Positions 4,705 through 5,315 of a stretch of DNA of 5,315 nt are shown piece after piece. The notes under the pieces were generated by a model. That model saw only the letters and a program-made list of their open reading frames with translations, had not been told where the DNA came from and did no database searches. This DNA comes from Bacillota bacterium (GTDB taxonomy: Bacteria; Bacillota_E; Sulfobacillia; Sulfobacillales; Sulfobacillaceae). The stretch covers positions 1-5,315 of the forward strand of contig JAKAAL010000379.1 in NCBI GenBank assembly GCA_021802375.1. Reading direction: 5' to 3'. Positions within the stretch are counted from its first letter, which is position 1, and each line of letters starts with the position of its first letter. The position numbers and the translations under genes are program-made.

Positions 4705-5294
4705 GATGGGGGAGAAGATGTCGATGACAGACGAAGTCCCCACGCATGCCAAAAGAGATCCCGAACGCCCTGGGTCATTGCTTCTAGACTCTGTTCCGGT
4801 CGTCGAGCCCAGATGCTAAAGATTTCGGCCAAGGCCCCGACGAAGGCCCAAGCCCCTATCTGAGCCCGTTCGGATGGAATTCCACATTCTTGAAGCTGCG
4901 TAGCCAAAAGTTCTGCAAATGTTTGGCGAATGTTCCACAGATGATTTTCGACTACAGGCTCTGACCCCAAGGTGGTGACCAATACCACTCGGGCCAAATC
5001 ACGTTGTTGAAGCAAGGTTCCCACGACGCGATCCAGTGATCTGGCCAGCTTTTCTTCGGCCAAGGCTAGGTCTTTGCGTCCCCTCATGACTTCATCCATT
5101 ACGGCACTGTATAGCGCATCGATGAGCGCAAGAAAGACGTCCGATTTGCTGGTGAAATAAACATAAAAGGTGCCCACTGCGCACTTCGCCTCCTGGGCGA
5201 TCTCGCGGATTCCTGCTTCGTGGTATCCATACCGCGAGAAGATCGAGATGGCCGCTGTCATGAGGTGTTGGCGTCGACCTTTTGTCCTAGCCAT
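4695..5294 (-). CDS. TetR/AcrR-family transcriptional regulator
   Basis: This is a 199-residue protein, a normal length for the family. The N-terminal DNA-binding domain covers about residues 8-56: HLMTAAISIFSRYGYHEAGIREIAQEAKCAVGTFYVYFTSKSDVF, with the family-typical GY, the helix-turn-helix IREIAQEAKCAVGTFYVYF and the closing SKSD. The rest (about 60-188) is helical and would form the ligand-binding and dimer domain; it does not let me name a ligand. The C-terminus ends in an unusual Ser/Pro tail (LSSTSSPPSSS). Such proteins usually repress efflux, lipid or stress genes and are released by a small hydrophobic ligand. GGAGGG (5300-5305, minus strand) stands 5 bases before the ATG. It points toward the alkene reductase gene (convergent), and its own promoter is at or beyond the right edge, so its main target may be to the right. 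Control of the reductase is possible but not shown. Confidence 0.93.
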   Translation of the reverse strand: MARTKGRRQHLMTAAISIFSRYGYHEAGIREIAQEAKCAVGTFYVYFTSKSDVFLALIDALYSAVMDEVMRGRKDLALAEEKLARSLDRVVGTLLQQRDLARVVLVTTLGSEPVVENHLWNIRQTFAELLATQLQECGIPSERAQIGAWAFVGALAEIFSIWARRPEQSLEAMTQGVRDLFWHAWGLRLSSTSSPPSSS

Positions 5295-5315
5295 GGCATC
5301 CCTCCGCTTATGAAA

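Noticed and set aside
1..5315. CRISPR array, tRNA, rRNA, phage, toxin-antitoxin or defence system
   Set aside because: No regularly spaced repeats, no cloverleaf or rRNA-like sequence, and all long frames belong to a sugar permease, two regulators, a wall protein and an oxidoreductase.

Overview
The window reads as ordinary chromosomal DNA of a Gram-positive bacterium of moderate GC content. The clues are strong GGAGG-type ribosome binding sites, sigma-A-like promoters, a secreted triple-CWB2 wall-binding protein, and a LacI-regulated sugar ABC transporter. A Sulfobacillus-like, acid- or heat-adapted Firmicute would fit: three of the four complete proteins lack cysteine, and the wall protein carries few charges. 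This taxonomic guess is inference only.

Left part (1-1480, minus strand): a LacI-family repressor gene followed, 19 bases downstream, by the first 89 codons of a MalF/UgpA-type sugar ABC permease that runs off the left edge. The pair looks like the front of a sugar-uptake operon. A good promoter (TTGACC, 17 bases, TACAAT) lies at 1444-1472, and a GAAAC/GTTTC operator-like dyad sits on the predicted transcription start.

Centre (1480-3251, plus strand): a divergent leader region and a secreted protein with three CWB2 repeats plus an Ig-like C-terminal domain. I place its start at a TTG (1740) behind a strong Shine-Dalgarno, not at the upstream ATG (1677). A second copy of the operator-like motif lies in its leader. 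One sugar-responsive repressor may therefore control both the transporter and the wall protein. Two stem-loops follow the gene.

Right part (3252-5315): a classical Old Yellow Enzyme (alkene reductase) with its own promoter and ribosome binding site, then a GC-rich terminator-like hairpin, and then a convergent TetR-family regulator whose promoter lies at or beyond the right edge.

I see no CRISPR array, tRNA or rRNA gene, insertion sequence, prophage or defence cassette. The most interesting material is regulatory: the shared operator motif between divergent genes, the hairpin-containing start region of the repressor, and the structured leader of the wall protein.
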